From Prevotella sp. (lineage in GTDB: Bacteria; Bacteroidota; Bacteroidia; Bacteroidales; Bacteroidaceae), in NCBI GenBank assembly GCA_021203915.1, contig JAJQAI010000159.1:1-12737 (forward strand): a DNA stretch of 12,737 bases. The letters are read 5' to 3'. The notes under the pieces are model-generated. The model was not told where the DNA came from. It did no database searches and saw nothing but the letters and a program-made list of their open reading frames with translations. Numbering within the stretch: the stretch's first letter is position 1; every line of letters starts with the position of its first letter. Shown here piece after piece: positions 1-6,990 of this stretch. The position numbers were made by a program, and so were the translations under genes.

Positions 1-50
1 GCACGTGATTTGTAATCTCGGGGTCGTTGGTTCGAATCCGACAAGAGGCT
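1..50 (+). tRNA. tRNA-Thr(UGU), 3' part only
   Basis: The window opens inside a tRNA gene. The anticodon loop TTTGTAA (9-15) has anticodon TGT at 11-13, read as threonine. The T arm is complete: stem GTTGG (26-30), loop TTCGAAT (31-37), stem CCGAC (38-42). The 3' acceptor strand AAGAGGC (43-49) and the discriminator T (50) follow. The anticodon stem CGTGA/TCTCG has one T-T mismatch. The D arm and 5' acceptor strand lie before base 1. A terminator follows at once, so this is the last gene of its transcript. CCA is not encoded. Confidence 0.9.
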
Positions 51-51
51 C

Positions 52-82
52 AAAAGACGGAAAAATTTTTCCGTCTTTTTTA
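52..82 (+). terminator. Intrinsic terminator of the tRNA-Thr transcript
   Basis: A perfect 14-base inverted repeat is centred between 65 and 66: AAAAGACGGAAAAA (52-65) and its exact complement (66-79). It is followed by further T bases to 81. The GACGG/CCGTC core and the T-run fit a Rho-independent terminator that starts one base after the tRNA's 3' flanking C. Confidence 0.88.
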
Positions 83-95
83 TTTCCTAGAAAGA

Positions 96-126
96 TTTGT
101 TTGATGATTTTTTTGTTTTAAATTTG
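96..126 (+). promoter_or_regulatory. Bacteroidetes-type promoter for ald
   Basis: A -33 box TTTG (96-99) and a -7 box TAAATTTG (119-126, exact match to TAnnTTTG) are separated by 19 bases, the usual spacing for the Bacteroidetes primary sigma factor. Transcription would start near 133, giving a leader of about 40 bases before the ald ATG. The promoter lies after the tRNA-Thr terminator, so ald has its own transcript. Confidence 0.65.
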
Positions 127-173
127 TTGCCCACCGAGATAATGAAAAACACAACTTAAACACTCCATTACGT

Positions 174-1280
174 ATGAAAATTGGAATACCAAAAGAAATC
201 AAGAACAACGAAAACCGTGTAGGAATGACTCCCTCAGGTGTTGCAGAGCTCATTAAGCATAATCACGAAGTATATGTACAACACTCAGCCGGTGAAAATA
301 GTGGTTTTAAAGATGAGGACTATGTTTCTATAGGGGCAAAGATCTTGCCTACAATTGAAGAGACCTACTCGATAGCGGATATGATAATCAAAGTCAAAGA
401 GCCAATTAAACCAGAATATAACCTAATTAAAAAAGGTCAATTGCTCTTCACATATTTTCATTTTGCATCAGACGAGGAGCTTACTCAAGCAATGATTCAA
501 AACGAAAGTGTTTGCCTTGCATACGAAACCGTTCAACTTGAGGATAAATCACTCCCACTGCTTGTACCAATGAGTGAGGTAGCAGGACGTATGGCTACAA
601 TTAATGGAGCATATTTCCTACAAAAGACAAAAGGTGGTAAGGGAAAACTTTTCCCCGGTGTACCTGGAGTGCGCCCAGCTAAGGTTTTAGTGCTTGGTGG
701 CGGAATAGTAGGACAAGCCTCTGCTCGCATCGCTGCAGGAATGGGAGCTAATGTGATAATTGCTGATATCTCCCTACCACGCTTAAGAGAGCTATCCATT
801 AGTATGCCACAAAATGTGGATACTATATATTCATCATCCCAAAACATTATAAGGGAACTTCATGATGTAGACATTGTAATTGGTTCGGTACTAGTTCCCG
901 GAGATAAAGCCCCTCACTTAATAACGCGTGATATGCTTAAACTTATGGAGCCAGGAACCGTTCTTGTTGACGTGGCCATAGACCAAGGCGGATGCTTTGA
1001 AACCTCGCACCCTACGACACATAGTGAGCCTACTTATTTTGTGGATGGAATTCTACACTATGCCGTGGCCAATATCCCCGGTGCAGTTCCTAACACCTCT
1101 ACTATAGCCTTAACGAATGCCACATTAAAATACGCTTTAGCACTAGCTGATAAGGGCTGGGAAAAAGCATGTAAGGATGATATGGCATTATATAAGGGAT
1201 TAAACATAGCCCATGGAAAAGTCACTTTCAAGGCTATAGCAGACCTCTATAACCTAAAATACGAGCCCCTAGAGGTCTAA
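174..1280 (+). CDS. ald: Alanine dehydrogenase
   Basis: This 368-residue protein is alanine dehydrogenase (EC 1.4.1.1), a cytoplasmic enzyme that reversibly converts L-alanine, NAD+ and water to pyruvate, ammonium and NADH. The length is normal for the family. The N-terminal KEIKNNENRVG block is characteristic. The residues known to bind substrate or act in catalysis in the well-studied Mycobacterium enzyme are at matching positions: R15, K75, H96 and D270. The Rossmann NAD site shows VLGGGIVG (173-180), with D198 at the end of the second strand placed to hold the adenosine ribose. Lysine/arginine-insensitive relatives such as transhydrogenase PntA share the fold, but the length and the AIDQGGCFET block (268-277) point to Ald. 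It is monocistronic, with its own promoter, and ends 14 bases from the convergent mutS2 stop. No clear terminator separates the two. Confidence 0.96.
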   Translation: MKIGIPKEIKNNENRVGMTPSGVAELIKHNHEVYVQHSAGENSGFKDEDYVSIGAKILPTIEETYSIADMIIKVKEPIKPEYNLIKKGQLLFTYFHFASDEELTQAMIQNESVCLAYETVQLEDKSLPLLVPMSEVAGRMATINGAYFLQKTKGGKGKLFPGVPGVRPAKVLVLGGGIVGQASARIAAGMGANVIIADISLPRLRELSISMPQNVDTIYSSSQNIIRELHDVDIVIGSVLVPGDKAPHLITRDMLKLMEPGTVLVDVAIDQGGCFETSHPTTHSEPTYFVDGILHYAVANIPGAVPNTSTIALTNATLKYALALADKGWEKACKDDMALYKGLNIAHGKVTFKAIADLYNLKYEPLEV

Positions 1281-1294
1281 ATCACTTAAAAGTT

Positions 1295-3817
1295 TTATTC
1301 GATATCTACCACTGTTATTCCAGCTCCACCGAACTGGACATGTTCGTCATGGTAACTCTTTACGTTGGGTACAGTGGAAAGATATTGACGTATAAGTTGT
1401 CTTAGTATGCCAGAGCCAGTACCATGCAGAATTCTAACATGGTTCATACCTACTAAGATTGCGTCATCTATAAAATAAGTTACAGCATTAATGGCTTCAT
1501 CGCCTCTCATTCCACGAACATCAATTTCATGTTTGAAATGAAGTTTTCTTTCGTCAATAGTCTCTCTTGTCTTACGACTCAGTGCTGCATAAGAAGTAAC
1601 GGGCTTTTTCTTTTCAATGGTATCTGCTCGTTCTAATCTATCTAGGCGCATCTTAGTGCGCATATCACCAAAGATTACTGTTGCCATATTACCATCTATA
1701 CTCTGAAGTTTACCTATAGAAGTAAGGTCCTTGATACGAACACTATCGCCCGTTTCAAGAGGTTTATCCTTTGGAATATCCTCATCTTTTGAAACATTCA
1801 AAGTTTGAGAGGCTTTTTCTATACGCTCTTTTTTCTTTTTTTCTTTACGTTCTTTGCGCTGCTGTATTTGTTTTATCTTACGCTCAATCATCTCGTCCGT
1901 AGCAGCAACGTCAACGCTTTCTACCTCCTGTTTAAAAGCATTTAGTTCATCGCGTATACGTTTTGCCTCTATTTTCTCAGCTTGAGATTCTCTAATCTCA
2001 CGAATAGCATTCTCTATTTTCTTATTACTCTCACTAAGTAGTTCCTCGGCTTGTTCCTTGGCCTTAAGAAGGACTTGTTTTTTGGTTTGCGCTAATTCAT
2101 TTACTTCCGTTTCGTATTTTGCTATGGTCTCTTCTATAACTTTTTCTCTTTGTTTTATGGTTTGGCGCTTATGTTCCCAATAGCGCTTATCACGAACAAT
2201 ATCTTGAAGATATTTATCACTCTGTATATACTCGCTTCCCACAATTTCACTAGCATCATTAATTACTTTTTCGGGAAGACCTGTTTTACGAGCTATTTCA
2301 ATGGCAAAAGAACTTCCTGGATTGCCTATTGATAGTTGAAACAAGGCGGTCATTTTTTGACGATCGTATAGCATCGCTCCATTGATAACACCATCGTGAT
2401 TCTCAGCAAAATGTTTTAGATTTTGATAGTGGGTCGTTATCACGCCGTAGGCTTTCTTTTCACAAAATTGTCTAAGCACAGCCTCAGCAATAGCTGCCCC
2501 TATTTGCGGCTCAGTTCCTGCTCCAAATTCATCTATTAATAATAAGGTCTTAGCACTAGAAAACTTTATCATATTCTTCATATTCGTTAAGTGAGATGAA
2601 TATGTACTTAAATCGTTTTCTATGCTCTGCTCATCGCCTATGTCTATGAATATGTTACTAAATATACCTACTTTTGATCTTTCACTCATTGGAACGGAAA
2701 GACCTGATTGTAACATATATTGCAAAAGACCAACTGTTTTTAAACAAACGGATTTTCCGCCTGCATTAGGGCCAGAGATAATAAGAATTCTATTTTCTTT
2801 TGTTAGGGTTATATCAAGTGGAACCGCCTTTTTTTCTTGTCTTAATAGTGAGAGATGTAGTAGTGGGTGTATAGCTTCAATCCAATCAATTAAAGGAGAT
2901 TTACTCACTTGGGGCTCTATAGCATTAATCTTCCGGGCTAGCTCGGCTTTTGCCCTTATTAGATCCATTTTGCCCAAAAATGAAAAAGATATTAGTATGG
3001 AATCAATATGTGGGCGAACTAGTTTAGAGAATTCCGTCAATATGTGCAGAATTTCTCTACGTTCATCGGCTTCAAGCTCTCTTATTCTATTGTTTATTTC
3101 AACAACTTCTGTAGGCTCAATAAAGACAGTCTTACCAGTAGCGGATTCATCATGAATGATGCCCTTTATCTTCCTTTTAAGTCCCTGTGTAACAGGAATC
3201 ACTAATCTACCATCACGTATTGAAGGACTCACATCCTTATCAATTAGTCCTTCGGTTTGAGCCGAACGTAAAATCGCATAAAGAGCCTTTGTCGCACTTC
3301 CCTCAACGCGAATAAGTTCACTTCTTATCTCTCCTAATTTTACTGAAGCACTATCCTTAATCCTTCCGTATTCATCTAGTATCTTATCTATCTGTTTTAA
3401 CAAATTAGGATAGGTAACTACAGGTATTGTCAAAAGTTGAAGCTTGGGAAAGGAATACTTATCACTTTGAGAAAGACCATCTTTATGGTTGAGATGAGTG
3501 ACCATATCTTGAATAATCGCTAGTGAGCGCCTTAACTCAAGAAGTTCCTGCTCTTCTAAGTGAGTTCCTTCTGGACGCAAGCGTTTTAAAAATTCTCTTA
3601 TGTCATCGTATTGTCTTAAAGGAAAAGTATCATCTTTTTCTTGAAGAAGTCTAAATTCTCCTATCTCTAGCAACCAATCGTTTATCTTTTTTACATCATC
3701 CGAAAATGTTATTGCTTCCACATTCTCTCTACCTAGTTGACCAAGACAATATCCTTTCAACATCGAACGAATTTCGACGAAACCTATCTTATCCTCAAAA
3801 GTTTTAGGGTAAATCAT
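1295..3817 (-). CDS. mutS2: MutS2 ATPase with C-terminal Smr domain
   Basis: This 840-residue protein is MutS2, a MutS paralogue lacking the mismatch-recognition domains. Residues 1-300 form the core and lever domains. The ABC-type ATPase has Walker A GPNAGGKS (349-356), a signature region DIGDEQSIENDLSTYSSHL (392-410) and Walker B LLLIDEFGAGTEP (425-437). A long charged coiled coil (about 545-670) follows, ending in a lysine/arginine-rich run, then a KOW-like segment (686-728). The Smr nuclease domain (about 763-840) has IDVRG (765-769) and HGTGSGILR (798-806). In this family roles have been reported in suppressing recombination and, for the Bacillus homologue, in splitting collided ribosomes; the sequence does not decide which applies here. 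ATG at 3817 is chosen because it is the first in-frame start and the opening residues match the family. It is slightly longer than the usual 780 or so residues, mostly in the linker. Confidence 0.95.
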   Translation of the reverse strand: MIYPKTFEDKIGFVEIRSMLKGYCLGQLGRENVEAITFSDDVKKINDWLLEIGEFRLLQEKDDTFPLRQYDDIREFLKRLRPEGTHLEEQELLELRRSLAIIQDMVTHLNHKDGLSQSDKYSFPKLQLLTIPVVTYPNLLKQIDKILDEYGRIKDSASVKLGEIRSELIRVEGSATKALYAILRSAQTEGLIDKDVSPSIRDGRLVIPVTQGLKRKIKGIIHDESATGKTVFIEPTEVVEINNRIRELEADERREILHILTEFSKLVRPHIDSILISFSFLGKMDLIRAKAELARKINAIEPQVSKSPLIDWIEAIHPLLHLSLLRQEKKAVPLDITLTKENRILIISGPNAGGKSVCLKTVGLLQYMLQSGLSVPMSERSKVGIFSNIFIDIGDEQSIENDLSTYSSHLTNMKNMIKFSSAKTLLLIDEFGAGTEPQIGAAIAEAVLRQFCEKKAYGVITTHYQNLKHFAENHDGVINGAMLYDRQKMTALFQLSIGNPGSSFAIEIARKTGLPEKVINDASEIVGSEYIQSDKYLQDIVRDKRYWEHKRQTIKQREKVIEETIAKYETEVNELAQTKKQVLLKAKEQAEELLSESNKKIENAIREIRESQAEKIEAKRIRDELNAFKQEVESVDVAATDEMIERKIKQIQQRKERKEKKKKERIEKASQTLNVSKDEDIPKDKPLETGDSVRIKDLTSIGKLQSIDGNMATVIFGDMRTKMRLDRLERADTIEKKKPVTSYAALSRKTRETIDERKLHFKHEIDVRGMRGDEAINAVTYFIDDAILVGMNHVRILHGTGSGILRQLIRQYLSTVPNVKSYHDEHVQFGGAGITVVDIE

Positions 3818-3868
3818 TATGTACTAAGATTTAATAATCTATGGTTGCAATATTACATTATCTTACTG

Positions 3869-3899
3869 CAAATATAGACATTTCCAAACACATCATAAA
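3869..3899 (-). promoter_or_regulatory. Promoter for mutS2 (minus strand)
   Basis: Read on the minus strand, 3876-3869 is TATATTTG, an exact TAnnTTTG -7 box. Nineteen bases upstream, 3899-3896 reads TTTA, three of four matches to the TTTG -33 box. Transcription would start near 3862 and leave a leader of about 45 bases to the ATG at 3817. Confidence 0.5.
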
Positions 3900-3902
3900 A
3901 AT

Positions 3903-3921
3903 CAAGAAAGCTTATTTCTTG
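3903..3921. repeat. Inverted repeat between mutS2 and tRNA-Ser
   Basis: CAAGAAA (3903-3909) and TTTCTTG (3915-3921) form a perfect 7-base inverted repeat around a 5-base spacer. It lies just upstream of the mutS2 -33 region. No good T-run follows on the plus strand; on the minus strand ATTTTTATG follows, but no minus-strand gene ends there. It could be an operator-like site or chance in AT-rich DNA. Confidence 0.25.
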
Positions 3922-4018
3922 GCTTTACCTAAAAAAGCAGGGCTAAGTCTGATAGCTTGAAAATATATCTAACTTTTCTGACTTTTCTTTACTCTTTAAA
4001 AAAGAAGGGGACCAAAAT

Positions 4019-4049
4019 TTTGTTTTATCGGAAAAACAATTTATCTTTG
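4019..4049 (+). promoter_or_regulatory. Promoter for tRNA-Ser
   Basis: This is a full consensus Bacteroidetes promoter. TTTG (4019-4022) is followed after exactly 19 bases by TATCTTTG (4042-4049), an exact TAnnTTTG box. The tRNA begins 11 bases after the -7 box, so the 5' leader would be only a few bases. Confidence 0.8.
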
Positions 4050-4059
4050 CACCGCCTTT

Positions 4060-4147
<88 letters not shown>

Positions 4148-4552
4148 CTTTTTAGTAATTGGTGTATCGAAAGACAAGGTAGTTGGATTTTTCTTTATCA
4201 ACTCCAATATAAACAAGACATTGCTTTCGAAGTTTGAGCAGTTCGAAATGCAGTACCCCATCAAACATTCAGATTACGACTTTTGAGCTACGACTCTTTT
4301 GTTTGTGCGACCAACATTAACAATCATCACCATAGAAAGATTGATTAGCAGCATAGCCAATGGCGACACGAAGATTGTTGCGCAGATGAAAGAAGAACAC
4401 ATAGCGGAAATACTTGAGGCAACAAGGAAGTCGAAACTCTTTTCGAAAGGGGACAAGCAAAAATACTTTTCTTAACATTTTAGCGAATTTGGTTTGGTTA
4501 CTTCAATTTCGGATTTAGAATTTTCATCTTACCAACATTTTTGCAAAAAATT
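4148..4552. other. Gene-poor stretch after tRNA-Ser, possible decayed coding DNA
   Basis: I see no convincing gene here. From 4287 to about 4439 the plus strand is open without a start codon and reads like a protein fragment (TIERLISSIANGDTK, then QMKEEHIAEILEATRKSKL). A one-base slip near 4440 would extend it to a stop at 4476. I do not recognise it with confidence; there is a faint likeness to the N-terminal part of VirE/BT4734-like proteins. An inverted repeat TTTCGAA (4225-4231) / TTCGAAA (4242-4248) is present, and TTCGAAA occurs again at 4443-4449. A T-rich stretch just after the tRNA (4146-4154) might help end its transcript, but no hairpin precedes it apart from the tRNA itself. Confidence 0.3.
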
Positions 4553-4584
4553 CTTGATTTGCGCTTGCAAACATAGTAAATTTG
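4553..4584 (+). promoter_or_regulatory. Promoter for the DUF4062-ATPase gene
   Basis: An exact -7 box TAAATTTG (4577-4584) has CTTG (4553-4556, three of four matches to TTTG) 20 bases upstream. Transcription from about 4591 leaves a leader of nearly 60 bases. The gene therefore has its own promoter and does not depend on tRNA-Ser read-through. Confidence 0.5.
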
Positions 4585-4648
4585 TACATTAAATAAATAT
4601 TATTTTCAATAACAGGTTTATAGCAACTCAGATAATGGAATAAGGAGT

Positions 4649-6151
4649 ATGGGGCCAATTAGAATATTTATAAGTAGCGTTCAACATGAGTTTTCCAGTG
4701 AAAGAAAATCCTTAGCTGAATACATTCGTCAAGATGCCTTACTTGGCAGATTTTTTGAGGTTTTTATCTTTGAAGAAATGCCAGCAAAATCACAATCTGC
4801 AGCGCAAGTATATCTAGGCGAAGTTGAACAAACTGATATCTACTTAGCATTAATAGGTGCAAATTATGGCTATGAAGACTCTGAAGGCTTCTCACCCACA
4901 GAGCGCGAATTTGACTTGGCTACCCAGTTAAATAAGGACCGTCTAATTTTTATTAAACTTCTAGACGATGATAAGCGTCATACTAAGGAAAAGAACTTTA
5001 TTAAAAAAGCTGAACAATGCGTAGTTCGCAAATCATTTAGTGATTATGAAGAGTTACGCTCAGCAGTCTATGCTTCGCTAGTACGCTATCTTGAAGAAAA
5101 TAAATACTTAAGACTTTTACCTTTTGATGCGACTCTTCATCCAACTGCGACTCTTGAGGATATTGATATAGATAAGGTTGATATTTTTGTTGAACGTGCT
5201 CGCATGAAGCGTGCTTTTCCTTTGTCCAAGGATGCTGGAGTAGAACGTGTACTGAAAAGCCTTAATTTGATTGAAAAAGGTAAGATTACAAATGCCGGTT
5301 TGTTACTTTTTGGTAAATCACCTCAGAAATTCTTTCCGACATCAGAAGTAAAATGTGTTCAATTCTATTCTAACACCATTAGCAAGCCTTTAGCTTCTTA
5401 TCAAGTATTCCATGGCTCATTATTTGAGATGATTGACAATGCCGTTTCGTTTGTTATGTCACACATTGATGCTCGTGTGGGAGAAAGAGATAAAAGAGCT
5501 GAAGTAGACATTGATTTTGAGCTCCCACTAAAGTCCGTAACCGAAAGTATTGTTAACTCAATATGCCATCGCGACTATACAAGCAATGGCAGTGTTCAAG
5601 TAATGCTTTTCCCAAATAGACTTGAAATATGGAATCCCGGTCGATTACCATTAGGAATCACTGTTGCTCAGTTATCACTACCTCATACTTCCATTCCAGC
5701 CAATCCGGTACTTGCAAATCCGCTTTATCTTGCTGGCTATATTGAGCGTCTTGGAACTGGAACAAGTGATATGGTAGATGAATGCATAGCCATGGGATTG
5801 AAAGCTCCCAATTTTATTCAAGATAGTAACTTTCGTGCAATTCTATGGAGAAAAAATGCACTAACCTCCGATGAAAATGCACTAACCTCCGATGAAAATG
5901 CACTAACCTCCAACAAAAATGCACCAAGTGCAAACTTTAAATTTAACAAAAAACAAAAGATGGTGCTTGAATATTGTAGCAGATATGCAAGATCTGGTAA
6001 CGAAATTTTTAAACACCTCGGCATTGTCAACCAAAGCCGTTCAAGAGAGAAATATATAACTCAACTTATTCTTGCTGGATTTCTGCGTCCAACAAAGTCA
6101 AAGTTAAACGACCCTGACCAAAAGTATATAACAACAGCTGGAAAAGAATAA
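4649..6151 (+). CDS. DUF4062 - RecG-like ATPase (HATPase_c_4) - winged-helix protein
   Basis: This 500-residue protein has three parts. Residues 1-95 are a DUF4062 domain (FISSVQHEF at 7-15, ALIGANYG at 67-74, SPTEREFDLA at 82-91), a nucleotide-hydrolase-like fold often at the N-terminus of NTPase sensors and defence proteins. Residues 175-400 are the HATPase_c_4 module of so-called RecG-related regulators: TNAGLLLFGK (214-223), ESIVNSICHRDY (299-310), LEIWNPGRLP (325-334) and ERLGTGTSDM (366-375). Residues 435-500 look like a winged helix. DUF4062 stands where the AlbA/Schlafen-like domain usually sits. A repetitive linker (403-423) joins ATPase and winged helix. ATG 4649 opens right at the conserved IFISS strand; AAGGAG ends one base before it, too close to act as a normal ribosome site. 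Its role is unknown: ligand-responsive regulator or defence sensor are both possible. Confidence 0.85.
   Translation: MGPIRIFISSVQHEFSSERKSLAEYIRQDALLGRFFEVFIFEEMPAKSQSAAQVYLGEVEQTDIYLALIGANYGYEDSEGFSPTEREFDLATQLNKDRLIFIKLLDDDKRHTKEKNFIKKAEQCVVRKSFSDYEELRSAVYASLVRYLEENKYLRLLPFDATLHPTATLEDIDIDKVDIFVERARMKRAFPLSKDAGVERVLKSLNLIEKGKITNAGLLLFGKSPQKFFPTSEVKCVQFYSNTISKPLASYQVFHGSLFEMIDNAVSFVMSHIDARVGERDKRAEVDIDFELPLKSVTESIVNSICHRDYTSNGSVQVMLFPNRLEIWNPGRLPLGITVAQLSLPHTSIPANPVLANPLYLAGYIERLGTGTSDMVDECIAMGLKAPNFIQDSNFRAILWRKNALTSDENALTSDENALTSNKNAPSANFKFNKKQKMVLEYCSRYARSGNEIFKHLGIVNQSRSREKYITQLILAGFLRPTKSKLNDPDQKYITTAGKE
5855..5917 (+). repeat. In-frame 21-base tandem repeat, three copies
   Basis: Three units run at 5855-5875, 5876-5896 and 5897-5917, each coding seven residues: NALTSDE, NALTSDE, NALTSNK. 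The first two are identical in DNA; the third differs only in its last six bases. A fourth partial unit (AATGCACCAAGTGCA) follows. Because the unit is a multiple of three, copy-number change would alter linker length without shifting the frame. Confidence 0.95.
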
Positions 6152-6297
6152 AGGGATACTATAGAGAATGCGAACCTTTTTTGTTTTGTACCTCAAACTT
6201 TTTGACGTTTTTTCTAAAAAATTTGGATATAATGACTCTGTGATGGCTCTATAATGTCAAGTCCGTTGTAAAAACACTTTTTTTGAAGAAAACTTTG

Positions 6298-6305
6298 TAA
6301 CTTTG
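6298..6305 (+). promoter_or_regulatory. Possible -7 box for the DUF4199-to-Crp operon
   Basis: TAACTTTG matches TAnnTTTG exactly. No TTTG lies at the usual 19-base distance; the nearest (6282-6285) is only 12 bases upstream, after a run of seven T bases. If used, the leader would be about 120 bases and would include the second 13-base repeat and a possible hairpin. It lies left of that repeat, thus inside the putative island. Confidence 0.4.
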
Positions 6306-6357
6306 CGTCGACTATATAGTTAAATGCTCTTTTGGTATAAAAAAGCTAGCGTGAGAT

Positions 6358-6370
6358 TCTCTCTCCGCTT
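6358..6370 (+). repeat. Putative attR: second copy of the tRNA-Ser 3' end
   Basis: TCTCTCTCCGCTT is identical to 4135-4147. Sequence on the left does not resemble the rest of the tRNA, so this is a short terminal repeat and not a decayed second tRNA gene. Confidence 0.5.
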
Positions 6371-6423
6371 GGCAAAGGATTACTTTCCCCTTTAAAAAAA
6401 TAAGCGAAAAGAGAGCGTTTTTT
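6359..6423 (+). promoter_or_regulatory. Possible leader hairpin followed by T-run
   Basis: CTCTCT (6359-6364) can pair with AGAGAG (6410-6415) and CGCTT (6366-6370) with AAGCG (6402-6406), leaving a small internal loop and a 31-base apical loop in which AAAGG and CCTTT can also pair. CG and seven T bases (6418-6423 and before) follow, close to the ATG at 6433. It could act as an attenuator or terminator upstream of the operon. The long loop makes this uncertain. Confidence 0.3.
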
Positions 6424-6432
6424 AATATCTAA

Positions 6433-6978
6433 ATGGCTACACGAGAGGAATATGAACAGGTCAAAGCATTTGCTCGCATCGATGGTGCGATAGTTGGATG
6501 CTTATGGATTGTTAGTTTTATTTGCTTTGTGGCCAATTTTCGCTACCCCATGATGGGGCTACTTGGTATGGCAATTGGTGCTGGCTCAATCGTATGGGCA
6601 GCCGTACGTCTAAAGAGATTTCGTAACAATATTCTAGAGGGCGTAATCTCATTCCGCAGGGCATTCTGCTATAGTTTATTTGTATACTTATATGCAGCTC
6701 TGATTATGGCATTGGGTCAGTACATCTACTTACAGTTCATAGATAATGGTTATCTTATTTCTGAATACACTCAGATTATGTCTCGACAAGAGTTCAGCTC
6801 TTTAATGGATCTTTATGGGGTAAAAAAAGAAGATTTAAAATTAGCTATGGATACTTTAGCTAATCTACGTCCGATAGATTTCGCCCTTCAGTTCTTTACA
6901 ATGAATATAATACTCGGTGTAGTTATCAGCCTTCCTATGGCCTCAATGATAAAGTCAAATAGAAAAAGAAATTACTAA
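6433..6978 (+). CDS. DUF4199 family inner-membrane protein
   Basis: This 181-residue protein has four hydrophobic segments (about 17-36, 40-59, 77-100 and 149-173), with a soluble loop of some 45 residues between the third and fourth. The layout and the GVISFRRAFCYSL block before the third segment fit DUF4199, a family of unknown function common in Bacteroidetes. It stands 12 bases upstream of a family 2 glycosyltransferase, a pairing I recall from other Bacteroidales, so it may help that enzyme or a flippase step; this is inference. It is the first gene of a six-gene run. Positive charges follow the last segment (KSNRKRNY). Confidence 0.8.
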   Translation: MATREEYEQVKAFARIDGAIVGCLWIVSFICFVANFRYPMMGLLGMAIGAGSIVWAAVRLKRFRNNILEGVISFRRAFCYSLFVYLYAALIMALGQYIYLQFIDNGYLISEYTQIMSRQEFSSLMDLYGVKKEDLKLAMDTLANLRPIDFALQFFTMNIILGVVISLPMASMIKSNRKRNY

Positions 6979-6990
6979 CTTCCAAAATAT

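Larger units (their letters stand above)
4148..6370 (+). mobile_element. Putative tRNA-Ser-inserted island, reduced, with one cargo gene
   Basis: About 2.2 kb lie between tRNA-Ser and the second copy of its 3' end. The stretch holds one long gene (DUF4062-ATPase, 4649-6151), a poor 500-base region before it and about 200 gene-free bases after it. The flanks are ordinary housekeeping and envelope genes. The repeats and the accessory type of the cargo suggest an integrated element. No integrase, relaxase or mobilisation gene is visible, so it would be a decayed remnant or a small element moved in trans. The 13-base repeat is partly low-complexity (CT-rich), so chance is not excluded. Confidence 0.45.

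Noticed and set aside
142..159. Five-codon leader ATG AAA AAC ACA ACT TAA upstream of ald
   Set aside because: It is too short, with no repeated regulatory codon and no attenuator hairpin between it and ald.
2622..3155. 177-codon plus-strand open frame inside mutS2
   Set aside because: It is antisense to the conserved MutS2 ATPase region and lacks any recognisable motif; mutS2 in the other strand explains the sequence fully.
4642..4647. AAGGAG just before the DUF4062 gene as a ribosome binding site
   Set aside because: It is one base from the ATG, too close for that start; no alternative in-frame start fits the conserved N-terminus, and this group rarely depends on such sites.
5855..5917. 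CRISPR-like array
   Set aside because: The 21-base units are directly adjacent with no spacers and are in frame within a protein.
6306..6370. A second decayed tRNA gene at the right repeat
   Set aside because: Bases left of 6358 do not match any T arm or anticodon arm; similarity to tRNA-Ser stops after 13 bases.
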